Assembly (NCBI GenBank): GCA_947172415.1
Contig: OX359192.1
Location: forward strand, 6,868,401-6,932,400
Origin: Chondrosia reniformis
Lineage: Eukaryota; Porifera; Demospongiae; Chondrillida; Chondrillidae
Reading direction: 5' to 3'
Length of the DNA stretch: 64,000 nt
Shown here piece by piece: positions 24,896 to 36,749 of this stretch. The notes beneath the pieces are model-generated. The model was not told the origin of the DNA and searched no databases. It saw only the letters and a list, made by a program, of their open reading frames with translations. Position numbers and translations under genes: made by a program. Every line of letters begins with the position of its first letter. The stretch's first letter is position 1.

Positions 24896-26827
24896 TTAAA
24901 GTATATATATGCATGTGTTTCTATTACCACAGCACAATGCATGACATATATACGTACATACTTTTCTGTGCATGTCAGGTTCTACTGACTGATAGCAAGG
25001 ATTTGTCTCCATGACAACATTAGCACCCATTTTTGACTGGGTTGAGTCAACATCTTTAACAGTGGTATAATATACTGAATTGTCTGATCTCATGGTAGCA
25101 GTACTAGTAGCACTTGGGTTACTAGTGGGTTCAACTGATGAGATGGACCTTTTATTACTGTGTCTTCTCTTACTAATAAACCATATTACCAAGAAGAGGT
25201 TCTCCCCTGCTATCAAAAGGAGTAAGATGAAGATGATGGTACCAAAGACAGCAGACAAGATTTGTTCTCTTTCTGTATACATATTGGTCGCTACGGCTCC
25301 ATTACATGTTTCTGCAACTGGAGAGTGATAGGGAGAGGGAGTTGGTGAAGAGGTTCCAAATTCTGTACATTGTGAAAACAATATTGACCTCTGTTTGATC
25401 ATGAAAAATTAGTTAGACTGCCTTCAATATTGTTATTGTTCTCCATTTACTGCATGTGTATGTATTAATAGTACATATTGTGAGCAATTTACTGGTAACT
25501 GAAGCTGATGATGATTCAGAGCCATTCTCTTACAGATGATTGCTAGTAACATCTGCATGAATGATGTCAAGAGATACTTAGCACATTGAGACATGATTAC
25601 ATGGGTTAGCTCTCCTATATACGCCTGACAAGGTATAAATGCATAACTTTGAAAGTGGGAGTATATGCATGGTGTACATCACAAGTATATATTGCATACT
25701 TCACTACTCCTACTAAAGTTAGCATTTACTATATATAATTACTATAGTTATTAGTCTCATATTGGATATACCCTATATAAGACTTATTATGTGTATATAT
25801 ATGAAAATGTAACATATCACAGTCATTGATGTCATGCATATACTACTGCTGGCAATTAAAAAATCTTAAATCTTAAAATCTTATTACTAAAAAAATCTTA
25901 AAAATTAAAAAAACACGCCTTGCATTAATGATTTGTGGTCATAGCACTCTCACTAAATTTAACAATCAGTTGTAGACTTACCACCTGTTGAAGGATCACT
26001 AGTAGTTTGTGTCACAGTCACTGATGTCATACTACTGGTGATAAACTTAGTTTGCATTGTTGTTTTTGTGCCCATAGCACTCTCACTGTATGTTGATAAT
26101 ACAGATCTAACAGATAATGACATTTCTTTACTAGATGTAGAGATTGCTGTGACTGAAGGACAAAAGGACTTTAAAGAGTTATGCACAATATTGTCACATT
26201 ATACTAAGATAACTTACTTTGGAGAAATGGTGCTCTATTTCTGGACATAATGTTCAGTGGATTAATGCTTTCTTCTGAACTAGGACTACTAACTGTTACA
26301 TAATAATATGAATGGCCTTCAACACTACCAAATGGAACTTCAACTACTCTAGTTGCACCTTGTGTAGGTATGTAAAACCCTACTATATCTCCTGATTCAT
26401 AGGTAGTTGTTACAGTTGGAGTTATTGTAAAGATAGTAGAACTATATGTAACAATGACCATCTCGTTATAGAGTCTAGTGTAGTCAATATTGTTCCCTGA
26501 ACTGTTTGTTTGTCTCCATATCTGTAAATCGATTCTTCTAATAGGCGTATTAAGATCACCACCAAATTGAGTCACTTCCCATCTCAATGATGTTGTATTA
26601 CCAGAACAAGTAAAATTTAATGAAGGAATCAATACAAAAGAGTTCGCTTGAAATATACCTCGGGGACCTCCTGTAACACTTGGATTCGTTAAACAAGTAA
26701 GAGATGTCGATCCTGAAAAAGATATACCACAACAGATAGTTATTATGCGATGATCATATATAGCTGTATACTTACGGGTAGAAATAGAAAGGAGAGTAGC
26801 AATACAAAAGAAGAATATATCATTCAT
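24896..26827 (-). pseudogene. Receptor B, frameshifted before the membrane segment
   Basis: Exons 1 (26827-26776) and 2 (26712-26218) are intact, with signal peptide MNDIFFFCIATLLSIS and ectodomain FTCSGNTTSLRW and GDIVGFYIP. In exon 3 (from 26152) an 8-bp deletion relative to C-E follows GGKSTT, so the frame ends at once (Asp-Cys-stop). The exon 3 donor is also GCGTGT instead of GTATGT. Exon 4 (25317-24896) still encodes the membrane segment and NPCYQSV, but its own stop codon has shifted, extending the frame. The product would be a soluble ectodomain at best. I call it a pseudogene, with a secreted decoy as the alternative. Confidence 0.75.
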
Positions 26828-27327
26828 TATTTCCTAATTTATTCGACTATATAACCTCTGCCAGCAATACGTATATATACGCAAGCAGTCCGATCTATAA
26901 ATTTATATACATATACTACCGTATATATTCTCTAATGCTGATTTCTTCCTCAGGATATCGAACCGCAGATTATAGAGATGTTAAAGAAGGAAGGAGGTCC
27001 ATAATGGAAACCATTGATGATGCATGGGACCTTATATTAACTTAATCTACCCCTGCAAAAGATAAATGACTTGATCGATATACTATAAAATTGTCCATAA
27101 TGCGGACAGAAAATTGACTCTATTGGTGCATGCATGGGACCTTATATTAATTTATTTCAAGTACTGGACCTTACTCTATATCAATCTCCCCCTGCAAACA
27201 TTAAATAACTTACAGCTTGTATATGTATAGAGCTGCAAATATACAGTCCCAACAGTAGGTCTCAAAAAAATTAGCATTTTAGGAATTACATATAGTTTTA
27301 CACAAAACTCAGCAGTTCAACTATATT
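26828..27327. other. Receptor B 5' flank and HGS-B 3' flank
   Basis: This 500-bp spacer corresponds to the 308-313-bp spacers in units C-E, with an extra stretch near 26830-27060. The conserved CACGTG box seen upstream of receptors C, D and E is not preserved here (TTGATCGATATACTATAAA near 27071). No gene is seen. Confidence 0.6.
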
Positions 27328-28760
27328 TTAGTCAAAAGATATAAGTTCAACAGACTTCTGTGTGGAGGTAGACGTGGATCTCTCTGGTGGAGGCAGGTTG
27401 TACTGCTGATACACAGGGTAACCCCCCGGGGCCTGGGCTTCACTGCCATACTGCATTTGTGTAGACATGCTATTAGCAGGCACGGCTCCCTGGGGCAGTG
27501 AGGATGGCATTTGGAACTGCTGTTGAGTGTCTCCAGGTGGTGCTGTGGATCCCAAGGGGTAGCTGGGAGGAGGAAGGTCTTGCCATGTAGATGGTTCTTG
27601 TGCAAATTGCTGCTGCTGTGACTGCTGGTAAGGTTGACTGAAAGCTGTTATATTGTCAGTTTGTGGCTGGAAGGATGTGGGTTGGTAGACCTCAGTTATG
27701 TTATGAGACTGAAAGCTCTGAGGCTGCATGCTTTGTGGAGGTGGGAAGTAGGAGGTTTGAGTTGTAGTAAGAGACTGAGGTGGCTGCATGCTTTGAAGTC
27801 CTTGAGGTTGTGTGTATGACTGAGGTGGCTGCATGCTTTGAAGTCCTTGAGGTTGTGTGTATGACTGAGGTGGCTGCATGCTTTGAAGTCCTTGAGGTTG
27901 TGTGTATGACTGAGGTGTCTGCATGCTTTGAAGTCCTTGAGGTTGTGTGTATGACTGAGGCTGCATGCTTGGAGGAGGCACTACAGATATAGACTGAGGT
28001 TGACCTGACTGGACACTCAGTCCACCAAACTGCTTCTCAAACAGTTGCTGCTCATAGTTCTTTCTCTGCTGTTCTTCTATTTCTTTACTTTGCTGCATGC
28101 GCTGGTGATATAAGCTATGCTGAAAAGCTAGATCATCTTGCCTCAAGGAGGTCTTGGTAGGCACTTTCCTCATCCTTCAGCTGCTGTAGGAGAGCTCTCT
28201 TCTGCTCAACCTGAAGTCTAGCGAGCATAAGCATCTCCTCTTGTTGCTGCTTCATCTTCTCCTTGTGTTGTCTTCTCATGGCATCAAGGGAGATGCGAGC
28301 TTCCTTTACTTCATCCAGCTTTCTAAGAACACCCTCCTCCTTCATCTTCTCCTGCTGTTTGTCCTCTACGGCAGCCAGTAGGGAGGGGTGCATGGATGTG
28401 AGTGTCTGGAACATTGACTGCACAGAAACATCTGTAGCAATGCTACGACCACTGGCATGGACTTCCTGCATACGTGCAACAAACATATCAATAGTACTCC
28501 TTAAGCTGGTAAGCATAGGGTTCTCCCCCCTACAGAGGGTGTGACCACAGGGACAGGGGCCATGGGTTGATTGGTTGGGGGCTGGACTGCCCTTGATTGC
28601 TGGTTTTGTTGGCTGCGTTGCTCCCAGAAACTGCGATCCATGTACTTGGACAACTGGAGAAGAAAGAAAATGACAAAGTTTCAAATCTAAATAGAGTGTG
28701 TTTACAAACTGTAAAAATGTGTGCTAAACTTACATCTGGACTTTCTTCCTGCTCAGGAAT
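27328..28760 (-). pseudogene. HGS 3'-fragment copy B (exons 7-8, frameshifted)
   Basis: Exon 8 (28653-27328) and exon 7 (28760-28734) of HGS are recognisable: [14 protein letters not shown] at the start, the helical core, a 45-bp repeat in four copies, and the terminal ELISFD. Compared with the complete gene, one base is missing in a C-run near 28530 and 8 bp are missing near 28143, so the core is read out of frame between them. Exon 6 has been separated by an insertion. There is no VHS or FYVE sequence. This is a non-functional copy left by the segmental duplication. Confidence 0.88.
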
Positions 28761-28789
28761 CTGAAAAAATAGAGTTAGTTGTTATAATT

Positions 28790-29250
28790 AACTTAACAAA
28801 TGTACATTTAGTGCTGTAACACTGTCAATTTGATAAATATGAAGCTTAAACTTGGTATCTACATTCACAGACATGTATGAAACATTTCCAAACAGTTTTA
28901 GAAATTTTGAATTCTACATAAATTTGCCCTATCTCTCCCCATACATTAACTTAACAAATGTACATTTAGTGCCGTAACTCTGTCAAATGGCTAAATATGA
29001 ATCTTTTACTTTGTGTCTACATTCACAGACATGTATGAAACATTTCCAAACAGTTTTAGAAATTTTGATATCTACATAAATTTGCCCTATCTCTCCCCAT
29101 ACGTACATTAACTTAACAAATGTACATTTAGTGCCGTAACACTGTCAATTCGGTAAATATGAAGCTTAAACTTGGTATCTACATTCACAGACATGTATGA
29201 AACATTTCCAAACAGTTTTAGAAATTTTGATTTCTACATAAATTTGCTCT
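28790..29250. repeat. About 160-bp satellite, left block (3 copies)
   Basis: Each copy contains CTTAACAAATGTACATTTAG, CATTCACAGACATGTATGAA, CATTTCCAAACAG and TTTGCCCTATCTCTCCCCAT in order. Copies start near 28790, 28950 and 29110. The second block at 30858-31350 is the same family, more diverged. Confidence 0.88.
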
Positions 29251-30141
29251 ATCTTCTCATTAGTTCGGGGTGGTTCCCAAATTATCCTTGTTCCCTATAA
29301 TGGTTTTACAACGAAGGAATAACCCTTTTCCTAATCCTCTTGCCTCATTCATGTAGTAGAGATATAGGATCTGACAGTAGCACGTACAGCGGCATATATA
29401 GCAAGTAAATATAACTTGGCGGCTTTAAATCCGGATTGACATCTAACCCGTGCATAACCAAAAGTTTCTTCCATCTGGATAGATTTTGATGGGTCTTGAT
29501 AGAGTTTCCAGTGGTTCAACATTACCGAACCTCCTTGAACCACTTTAGGTCCAGAGGGAACAAGGATCATAGGCTTATCAGAGGAAGCCCTTCAAACAAG
29601 TCAAAAATCAGTGAAACAAAATTTAAGATAATTCTCATATAAATATTAAACATGTAGCTAAAACAAATAGACAAATAGATTTTGTTCCGACACTTTGTTT
29701 TATTAGGAAGTAGCTACAGTACATGCTCAAAGAAAAGTGAGGGTGAGTTCAGGGTGGTTCAACCTACAAAAACTGCTTGAACTACTGAGTTTTGCATCAG
29801 CCCTAATTGCGTAATACTATAAATGGCCGACCTTGAGTAGGTGTAATGCGGTACTGTATATATTTCTGAAAAAATAGAACTCTTTGAAAGATTTCTTATA
29901 CACATGGATATGCACTGTGTAGTACTTGATTGTTGTTGAAGCAGTATCTGTCCACATATATTATATGGATGTCGTTAAAGTGAAATTTTGCCGATCGACG
30001 GCCAACGAAACTCCAAAGAAAAAAAGTTGGACCATACCGAACGCTACCATCCACGACGCTCAGAGGCCGGGATCGGTGGTAACGCTCTGCCGAGTTGAGC
30101 TTTGGGTGTCACTTGCGTGAGAAGAACCAGTTCTTCTCGAT

Positions 30142-30324
30142 ATGGCCGACTCATATGAATCCTTAAAGATATCAGATGCCAATCCCACATTACGTGGAAC
30201 CCCCCCGAAATCCGGATTATTGGTGAGCACGTCTCTATGGCACCAACCGATTAGGAGACAGCTTCAGAGTCTAAGCGCTACCAACCCCTATGGGAACCGC
30301 TACCACCATAGAGATGTGTCCAGG
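30142..30324 (+). other. Possible first coding exon of an unknown gene inside the insertion
   Basis: An ATG opens MADSYESLKISDANPTLRG, and the frame runs 61 codons to AG|GTAGGC, a good donor. An internal alternative donor (TTG|GTGAGC) lies at about 30222. The composition is polar and gene-like, but I recognise no domain and cannot join it to a later exon. It may be a captured exon. Confidence 0.3.
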
Positions 30325-30857
30325 TAGGCCTACTTTATAAGGTTTTTCGCTTCTATTTAAACAAGAAAATTTCAAAAGGAAACGATTGTGGTTGGCGCTA
30401 TTCCATACTTAAGAATAGGGTATTTGCGAGAAAAATGTAGTCAAATTATATCAAGTTAATTCGGGATGAGTGCATCGTTCCAAGCCGTTTTAAAGGTATA
30501 TCCAGTATTCGTGGTTCATCTAGAAACTGGGAAAAATGGATAGAATCCTGTAAGTGTCTTGATTGGCGGAGGAGACCAACTTTTCTGGTCCCATGTAGAA
30601 ACGATTTTAGCGAGAGGTGTTCCGATATGAACGTAAACTGGTATAACCAGCCACACTCAATCTCAATTGCAGTAATAGCATAATGGCTACCTGCCTCTAT
30701 GTAAAGACCTTCTGACAGCTGCGTTCTGGACTGTCCCTGCGTGTTTCTAGTTGCCCCATTCATGTCAAAACATTTTAACTTGGTATGCCGATAATTTGCA
30801 TAATAGTATCGCACGATATATATGCTACACCATTTAAGGTCGTATAGTAGAAATTTA

Positions 30858-31350
30858 ATGTACATTAGAGTGCTGTAGTTCTGTCAAATGGAGAGATATG
30901 AAGCTGAAACATTGTGTAAGTATTCACAGAGATGTATGAAAGGCTTCCAATGAATATTACAAATTTTCATATCTACTCAAGTTTGCCCTATCTCTCACCA
31001 TACATTAACTTTGTATAGCAGTAATTGAAAGTACATTTATGGCTGTAACTCTTCCAAATGGAGAGATATGAATCTGAAACTCTAGCTCAGTATTCACAGA
31101 CATGAATGAAAGATTTTCAATGAGTTTTGCAAATTTTGAAATCAACTCAAATTTGCCCTATCTCTCACCATACGTACATTAACTTTGTATAGCAGTAATT
31201 CAAAGTACATTAAGTTCTGTAACTCTTCCAAGTGGAGTGATATGAATCTGAAACTCTATCTCAGTATTCACAGAGGTGTATGAAAGGTTTCCAATGAGTT
31301 TTGCAAATTTTGATGTCAGCTCAAATTTGCCCTATCTCTCTCCATACATT
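30858..31350. repeat. About 165-bp satellite, right block (3 copies)
   Basis: Three diverged copies of the same satellite as 28790-29250 (TTCACAGA.ATG.ATGAAAG, TTTGCCCTATCTCTC.CCATA), joined by ACTTTGTATAGCAGTAATT linkers. The orientation is the same as in the left block. Confidence 0.85.
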
Positions 31351-31385
31351 AAGAGTTGGTGTGCAATCAGCAATGCACATACCTG

Positions 31386-31757
31386 ATTATAGAATACAGT
31401 GAGGATTGTTGGGGGGCAGGGTTGTAGTAAGAGACTGAGGTGGATGCATGCTTTGAAGTCCTTGAGGTTGTGTGTATGACTGAGGCTGCATGCTTGGAGG
31501 AGGCACTACAGACTGAGGTTAGGAGGAGACGAGTAAGAGTTTGAAGATGAGATTGTCTTCACTTTCTTGTTCTCTTGGTCATTCAAGCACATTGCCAAAG
31601 CAAGTTCTAGTTCTTCTTGGTTCCTTCAAGTCATCAGTCTTTGTTGTTGTTGTTGCTGCTCTAGTGGAAGTGGGCACTTGGGATTCCTGTGCCAGTGCAC
31701 TGGAGAGGTACTCAGGAGGCAAACCACTGTCTAGTGCAGCCATTTGGCTCCCACTGG
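31386..31757 (-). pseudogene. Rearranged HGS exon 6 fragment of unit B
   Basis: The ends match HGS exon 6 (TATAATCAG donor side near 31386; [16 protein letters not shown] near 31742-31690). The middle is replaced by about 100 bp (31421-31518) of exon 8 Gln-rich repeat sequence, so the exon is a mosaic and cannot encode HGS. Confidence 0.75.
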
Positions 31758-32794
31758 AGCTGTTGATTATGTATATACACCTGCGGCCTAGGAAGCAATT
31801 TGAAACTGGTCTAGCTAATAAATATTGTGGGCATAGTATACAGTTTTAAGTTTTTTTTCAATTTTAATGTGTATGGTTTCATCTTGTCTGCAATGTCATT
31901 CTGAATTTTCTCCAGACTTACAAATTACCTCATGCATGCATCAGATGCTTCAACTTAATGACACATTTGAATAACAGATTATGAACAAAACAATGTTAAA
32001 AACACATTACAATACATTAGAACTTTGCAAAAATTGTTAAACATATGACAAATGCCAACAGATGTACAGATACCTGGACAATGATGAAGTATGGTTGGGT
32101 ATAAGGTAGAGCCCATGCAGGGTGTCTTGAGTTAATGTTGTGCTATTTAGGACTGTTGGAAATGAATGTATATGATGGAAATTTTAACAAAAAAGTTAAA
32201 AGAACAATGCAAATATAATATACGTATAATTGTGCAATTTGACTGTTTGAAGTTAAGTTAGTATTCCTATTGTCAAATGTAACCACCATCTTCCTCCTAC
32301 ATATGTACATACATGTACATGTAGTTATATGAACAAAATAGATTATTGATACACGCATGTACGTATATAGCACAATTGAAGTTAAATATATATATATGCG
32401 TAATGTTTCATAGAGATTCAATTTAACCTTTAAATTACGTATACATATAATATAAATTTGCAGGTGCACATTAACATACGTACTAATTTCCTATATAAGC
32501 TATGTATGGTTTTATAATAATACATTGAGTTCCAATGGTATGAATCTCCTGAGGGTGCATAAGCCTTTATATATATATTTTACTGATAATTGTATATGGT
32601 CTGAATTTTATAATGTAATGTATATATGTTTCTATATCTATTAGATAGATCTACTGTATTATGTCTTTGATTAAAATGTTTTATTTTATATTTAAGGGAT
32701 CAAAGTGACCACATTTTTTCAAATTTATGTTTATATATACATGTTTCTATTACCCCAGCACACAGTGCATGACATATATACCTTTCTGTACATG
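31758..32794. other. 3' flank of receptor C (unit start)
   Basis: This 1-kb AT-rich segment is repeated as 23971-24895, 36750-37754 and 41690-42671 in the other units. It holds no gene I can support. Shared blocks include CAATTTGAAACTGGTCTAGC and ATTAGATAGATCTACTGTAT. Confidence 0.7.
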
Positions 32795-34651
32795 TCATGC
32801 AGGTTCTACTGACTGATAGCAAGGATTTGTCTCTATGACAACACTAGCACCCATTTTTGACTGGGTTGAGTCAACATCTTTAACAGTGGTATAATATACT
32901 GAATTGTCTAATCTCATGGTAGCAGTACTAGTAGCACTTGGGTTACTAGTGGGTTCAACTGATGAGGTGGACCTTTTATTACTGTGTCTTCTCTTACTAA
33001 TAAACCAAACTACCAAGAAGAGGTTCTCCCCTGCTATCAAAAGGAGTAAGATGAAGATGATGATACCAAAGACAGCAGACAAGATTTGTTCTCTCTCTGT
33101 ATACATATTGGTCGCTATGGCTCCATTACATGTTTCTGCAACTGGAGAGTGATAGGGAGAGGGAGTTGGTGAAGAGGTTGTAAATTCTGTACATTGTGAA
33201 AACAACAATATTGACTTCTGTTTGATCATGAAAAATTAGTTTGACTGCCTTCAATATTGTTAACTAAACTATTGTTCTCCATTTACTGCATGCATGTGTA
33301 TGTATATTATGAGCAATTTACTGGCAACTGAAGCTGATGATGATTCAGGGCCATTCTCTTGCGGAGGATTGCTAGTAACATCTGCATGGATGATGTCAAG
33401 GGACACTTAGCACATTGAGACATGATTACATGAGTTAGCTCTCCTATACACGCCTGACAAGGTATATAACTTTGAAAGTGAGAGTATATGCATGGTGTAC
33501 ATCACAAGTATATATATATTGCATACTTCACTACTCCTACTAAAGTTAGGCATTTACTACTTTAAGTTTAATTATATAAGTCTCATATTGGATATACATA
33601 TATAGTGATAAGATTTTATGTATATAAGATATAAGACTTAAATTAAGTGTATTATATGTAAATGTAACATATCACATTCATTGATGTCATGTATTACTGC
33701 CGGCAAATTAACATACCTTGCATTAATGATTTTGTGGTCATAGCACTCTCACTAAGTTTAGCAATGTCTGTTTCAGTTGTAGACTTACCACCTGTTGAAG
33801 GATCACTAGTAGTTTGTGTCACAGTCACTAATGTCATACTACTGGTGGTAAACTCAGTTTGCATTATTGTTTTTGTGCTCATAGCACTCTCACTGTATGT
33901 TGATAATACTGATCTAACAGATAATGACATTTCTTCACTAGATGTGGGGATTGCTGAGACTGAGGGACAAAAGGACATTAAGAGTCACATACGATATTGT
34001 CACAATGTAAAGATAACTTACTTTGAAGAAATGGTGCTCTAGTTCTGAACACAATGCTCTGTGTATTAAGTATTTCTTCTGAACTAGGACTACTAGCTGA
34101 TACATAATAATATGAATGGCCTTCAGCACTACCAAATGGTAAGTCAACTGCTATTGCAGTTGCACCTTGTGTAGGTATGTAAAATCCTACTATATCTCCT
34201 GATTCATAAGTAGTTGCTACAGTTGGAGTTATTGTAAAGATGTTAGTTGATGTTGTACTCTCTGTAACAATGACCACCTCGTTATAGACTCTAGTGTAGT
34301 CAATATTATTATTCCTTATACTTATTGTTTGTCTCCATATCTGTAAATCGATTCTTCTAGGCGTATTAGGATTACCACCAAATTGAGTGACTTCCCATCT
34401 CAATGATGTTGTATTACCAGAACAATTAAAATTTATTGAAGGAACCAGTACAAAAGAGTTCGCTCCAAATATACCTAGGTGACCTCCTGTAACACTTGGA
34501 TTCGTTAAACAAGTAGGAGATATCTCTTCTATTGAAGCAAACACATTAAACAGTAACAGATGAATTGCAAAGGATATTCTGTAAAACTATAAAACTTACC
34601 AAAAGTAAGAAAAAGGAGTACAACAGTACGGAAGACCAGGTGACCATTCAT
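32795..34651 (-). CDS. Single-pass receptor C
   Basis: Exons are 34651-34600, 34528-34022, 33959-33717 and 33141-32795, phase-consistent, 382 residues. Parts are signal peptide MNGHLVFRTVVLLFLT, ectodomain (NFNCSGNTTSLRW, DLQIWRQ, GDIVGFYIP, HSYYYVS), an 81-residue Ser/Thr-rich stalk exon, and the membrane segment ILSAVFGIIIFILLLLIAG followed by ENLFLVVWF and SKRRHSNKR. The tail has SVYYTTV (fits VxYxxV) and NPCYQSV (an NPxY motif). All four exon junctions have GT-AG signals. This is the best-preserved copy in the right-hand cluster along with E. Confidence 0.85.
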
Positions 34652-34710
34652 TTTATTTTTACCTGCTTACCAACTGCGAGATGTCGTACTTACCTGGTAG
34701 CTATACGGGC

Positions 34711-34716
34711 CACGTG
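34711..34716. promoter_or_regulatory. Conserved CACGTG box upstream of receptor C
   Basis: The palindromic E-box lies in GGCCACGTGATCGATA, 60 bp upstream of the receptor C start codon. The same box with the same neighbours occurs upstream of D and E. Conservation may reflect recent duplication rather than selection. Confidence 0.4.
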
Positions 34717-34959
34717 ATCGATACTATATTCATAATGCGGACAGAAAATTGACACTATTGGTAATGCATGCATGGGACCTTATATTAATTTTAAGTACTG
34801 GACCTTTCTCTATATCAATCTCCCCCTGCAAAAATTAAATGACTTTCAGCTTGTATAATATAGAGCTGCAAATATACAGTCCCAACAGTAGGTCTCAAAA
34901 GGATTAGCATTTTAGGAATTACATATAGTTTTACACAAACTCAGCAGTTCAACTATATT

Positions 34960-36737
34960 TTAGTCAAAAGATATAAGTTCAACAGACTTCTGTGTGGAGG
35001 TAGACGTGGGTCTCTCTGGTGGAGGCAGGTTGTATTGCTGATACACAGGGTAACCCCTTGGGGCCTGGGCTTCACTGCCATACTGCATTTGTGTAGACAT
35101 GCTATTAGCAGGCACGGCTCCCTGGGGCAGTGAGGATGGCATTTGGAACTGCTGTTGAGTGCCTCCAGGTGGTGCTGTGGATCCCAAGGGGTAGCTGGGA
35201 GGGGGAAGGTCTTGCCATGTAGATGGTTCTTGTGTAAATTGCTGCTGCTGTGACTGCTGGTAAGGCTGACTGAAAGCTGTTATATTGTCAGTTTGTGGCT
35301 GGAAGGATGTGGGTTGGTAGACCTCAGTTATGTTATGAGACTGAAAGCTCTGGGGCTGCATGCTTTGTGGAGGTGGGAAGTAGGAGGGTTGAGTTGTAGT
35401 AAGAGACTGAGGTGGCTGCATGCTTTGAAGTCCTTGAGGTTGTGTGTATGACTGAGGTGGCTGCATGCTTTGAAGTCCTTGAGGTTGTGTGTATGACTGA
35501 GGTGGCTGCATGCTTTGAAGTCCTTGAGGTTGTGTGTATGACTGAGGTGGCTGCATGCTTTGAAGTCCTTGAGGTTGTGTGTATGACTGAGGCTGCATGC
35601 TTGGAGGAGGCACTACAGACTGAGGTTGACCTGACTGGACACTCAGTCCACCAAACTGCTTCTCAAACAGTTGCTGCTCATAGTTCTTTCTCTGCTGTTC
35701 TTCTATTTCTTTACTTTGCTGCATGCGCTGGTGATATAAGCTATGCTGAAATGCTAGATCATCTTGCCTCTGTTTCTTAAGGAGGTCTTGGTAGGCACTT
35801 TCCTCATCCTTCAGCTGCTGTAGGAGAGCTCTCTTCTGCTCAACCTGAAGTCTAGCGAGCATAAGCATCTCCTCTTGCTGCTGCTTCATCTTCTCCTTGT
35901 GTTGTCTTCTCATGGCATCAAGGGAGATGCGAGCTTCCTTTACTTCATCCAGCTTTCTAAGAACACCCTCCTCCTTCATCTTCTCCTGCTGTTTGTCCTC
36001 TATGGCAGCCAGTAGGGAGGGGTGCATGGATGTGAGTGTCTGGAACATTGACTGCACAGAAACATCTGTAGCAATGCTACGACCACTGGCATGGACTTCC
36101 TGCATACGTGCAACAAACATATCAATAGTACTCCTTAAGCTGGTAAGCATAGGGTTCTCCCCCTCTACAGAGGGTGTGACCACAGGGACGGGGGCCATGG
36201 GTTGATTGGTTGGGGGCTGGACTGCCCTTGATTGCTGGTTTTGTTGGCTGCGTTGCTCCCAGAAACTGCGATCCATGTACTTGGACAACTGGAGAAGAAA
36301 GAAAATGACAAAGTTTCAAATCTGATAGTTATGTTTACAAACTGTAAAAATGTGTGCTAAACTTACATCTGGACTTTCTTCCTGCTCAGGAATCTGAAAA
36401 AATAGAGTTAGTTGTTATAATTAAAAGTTGGTGTGTTTATCAGTGATGCACATACCTGATTATAGGTGATGGAGGAATACAGTGAGGGCTGTTGGGGGGT
36501 AGGGGCAGGGGGTGGGGCTTTACTGGTACTAGGAGGAGATGAGTAAGAGTTTGAAGATGAGATTGTCTTCACTTTCTTGTTCTCTTGGTCATTCAAGGAC
36601 ATTGCCAAAGCAAGTTCTAGTTCTTGTTCCGTCTTTGTTGTTGTTGTTGCTGCTCTAGTGGAAGTGGGCACTTGGGATTCCTGAGCCAGTGCACTGGAGA
36701 GGTACTCGGGAGGCAAACCACTGTCTAGTGCAGCCAT
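34960..36737 (-). CDS. N-terminally truncated HGS paralogue C (no VHS or FYVE)
   Basis: Exons are 36737-36456, 36393-36367 and 36288-34960, with intact frames and donors, 545 residues from the first in-frame Met ([19 protein letters not shown]). It keeps the ubiquitin-interacting motif ([17 protein letters not shown]), the helical HRS core, the Gln-rich region with four 15-residue repeats, and the C-terminal ELISFD clathrin-box-like end. It lacks the membrane-binding VHS and FYVE domains because the duplication breakpoint lies in exon 6. A splice acceptor (CTTTTTCAG) now precedes the Met. Whether it is expressed is unknown; it may be a neutral remnant or a cytosolic competitor of HGS. Confidence 0.6.
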
Positions 36738-36749
36738 TTGGCTCCCACT

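Larger units (their letters stand above)
28790..31385. other. Insertion in unit B, flanked by related satellite blocks
   Basis: Relative to units C-E, about 2.6 kb interrupt the intron between HGS exons 7 and 6. At each side lie about three tandem copies of a 160-175-bp satellite (28790-29250 and 30858-31350), in the same orientation. Between them is 1.6 kb of otherwise unique sequence. It contains short open frames, including minus 29570-29349, plus 30142-30324, and an 80-codon ATG-less plus frame at 30439-30682. I recognise no transposase or reverse transcriptase. Confidence 0.7.
23971..31757 (-). repeat. Tandem unit B (receptor + HGS 3' exons), with a 2.6-kb insertion
   Basis: This is the leftmost of four direct units. 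It begins with the junction sequence GTTGATTCTGAAAA and contains receptor B, HGS-B exons 8 and 7, an inserted segment (about 28790-31385), and a rearranged exon 6. Without the insertion its length matches the other units (about 4.9-5.0 kb). It is the most diverged unit, and both its genes are damaged. Confidence 0.88.
31758..36748 (-). repeat. Tandem unit C (receptor + HGS 3' exons)
   Basis: This 4.99-kb unit holds receptor C and the HGS-C 3' exons. Its right end is the fusion of HGS exon 6 sequence (CCAGTGGGAGCC) to the left-end sequence GTTGATTCTGAAAA. The same fusion is found at the ends of units B and D. In the complete HGS gene, exon 6 instead continues to its own splice acceptor. Confidence 0.92.

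Noticed and set aside
25080-25328. Leu-rich plus-strand frames opposite the receptor membrane exon
   Set aside because: This antisense shadow is present at every receptor copy, follows the codon constraint of the minus strand, and has no start context or splice partners.
35412-35780. Plus-strand repeat protein ([14 protein letters not shown])n opposite HGS copies
   Set aside because: It is a shadow of the Gln-rich 45-bp repeat on the true coding strand, also seen at 27780, 40398 and 45292.
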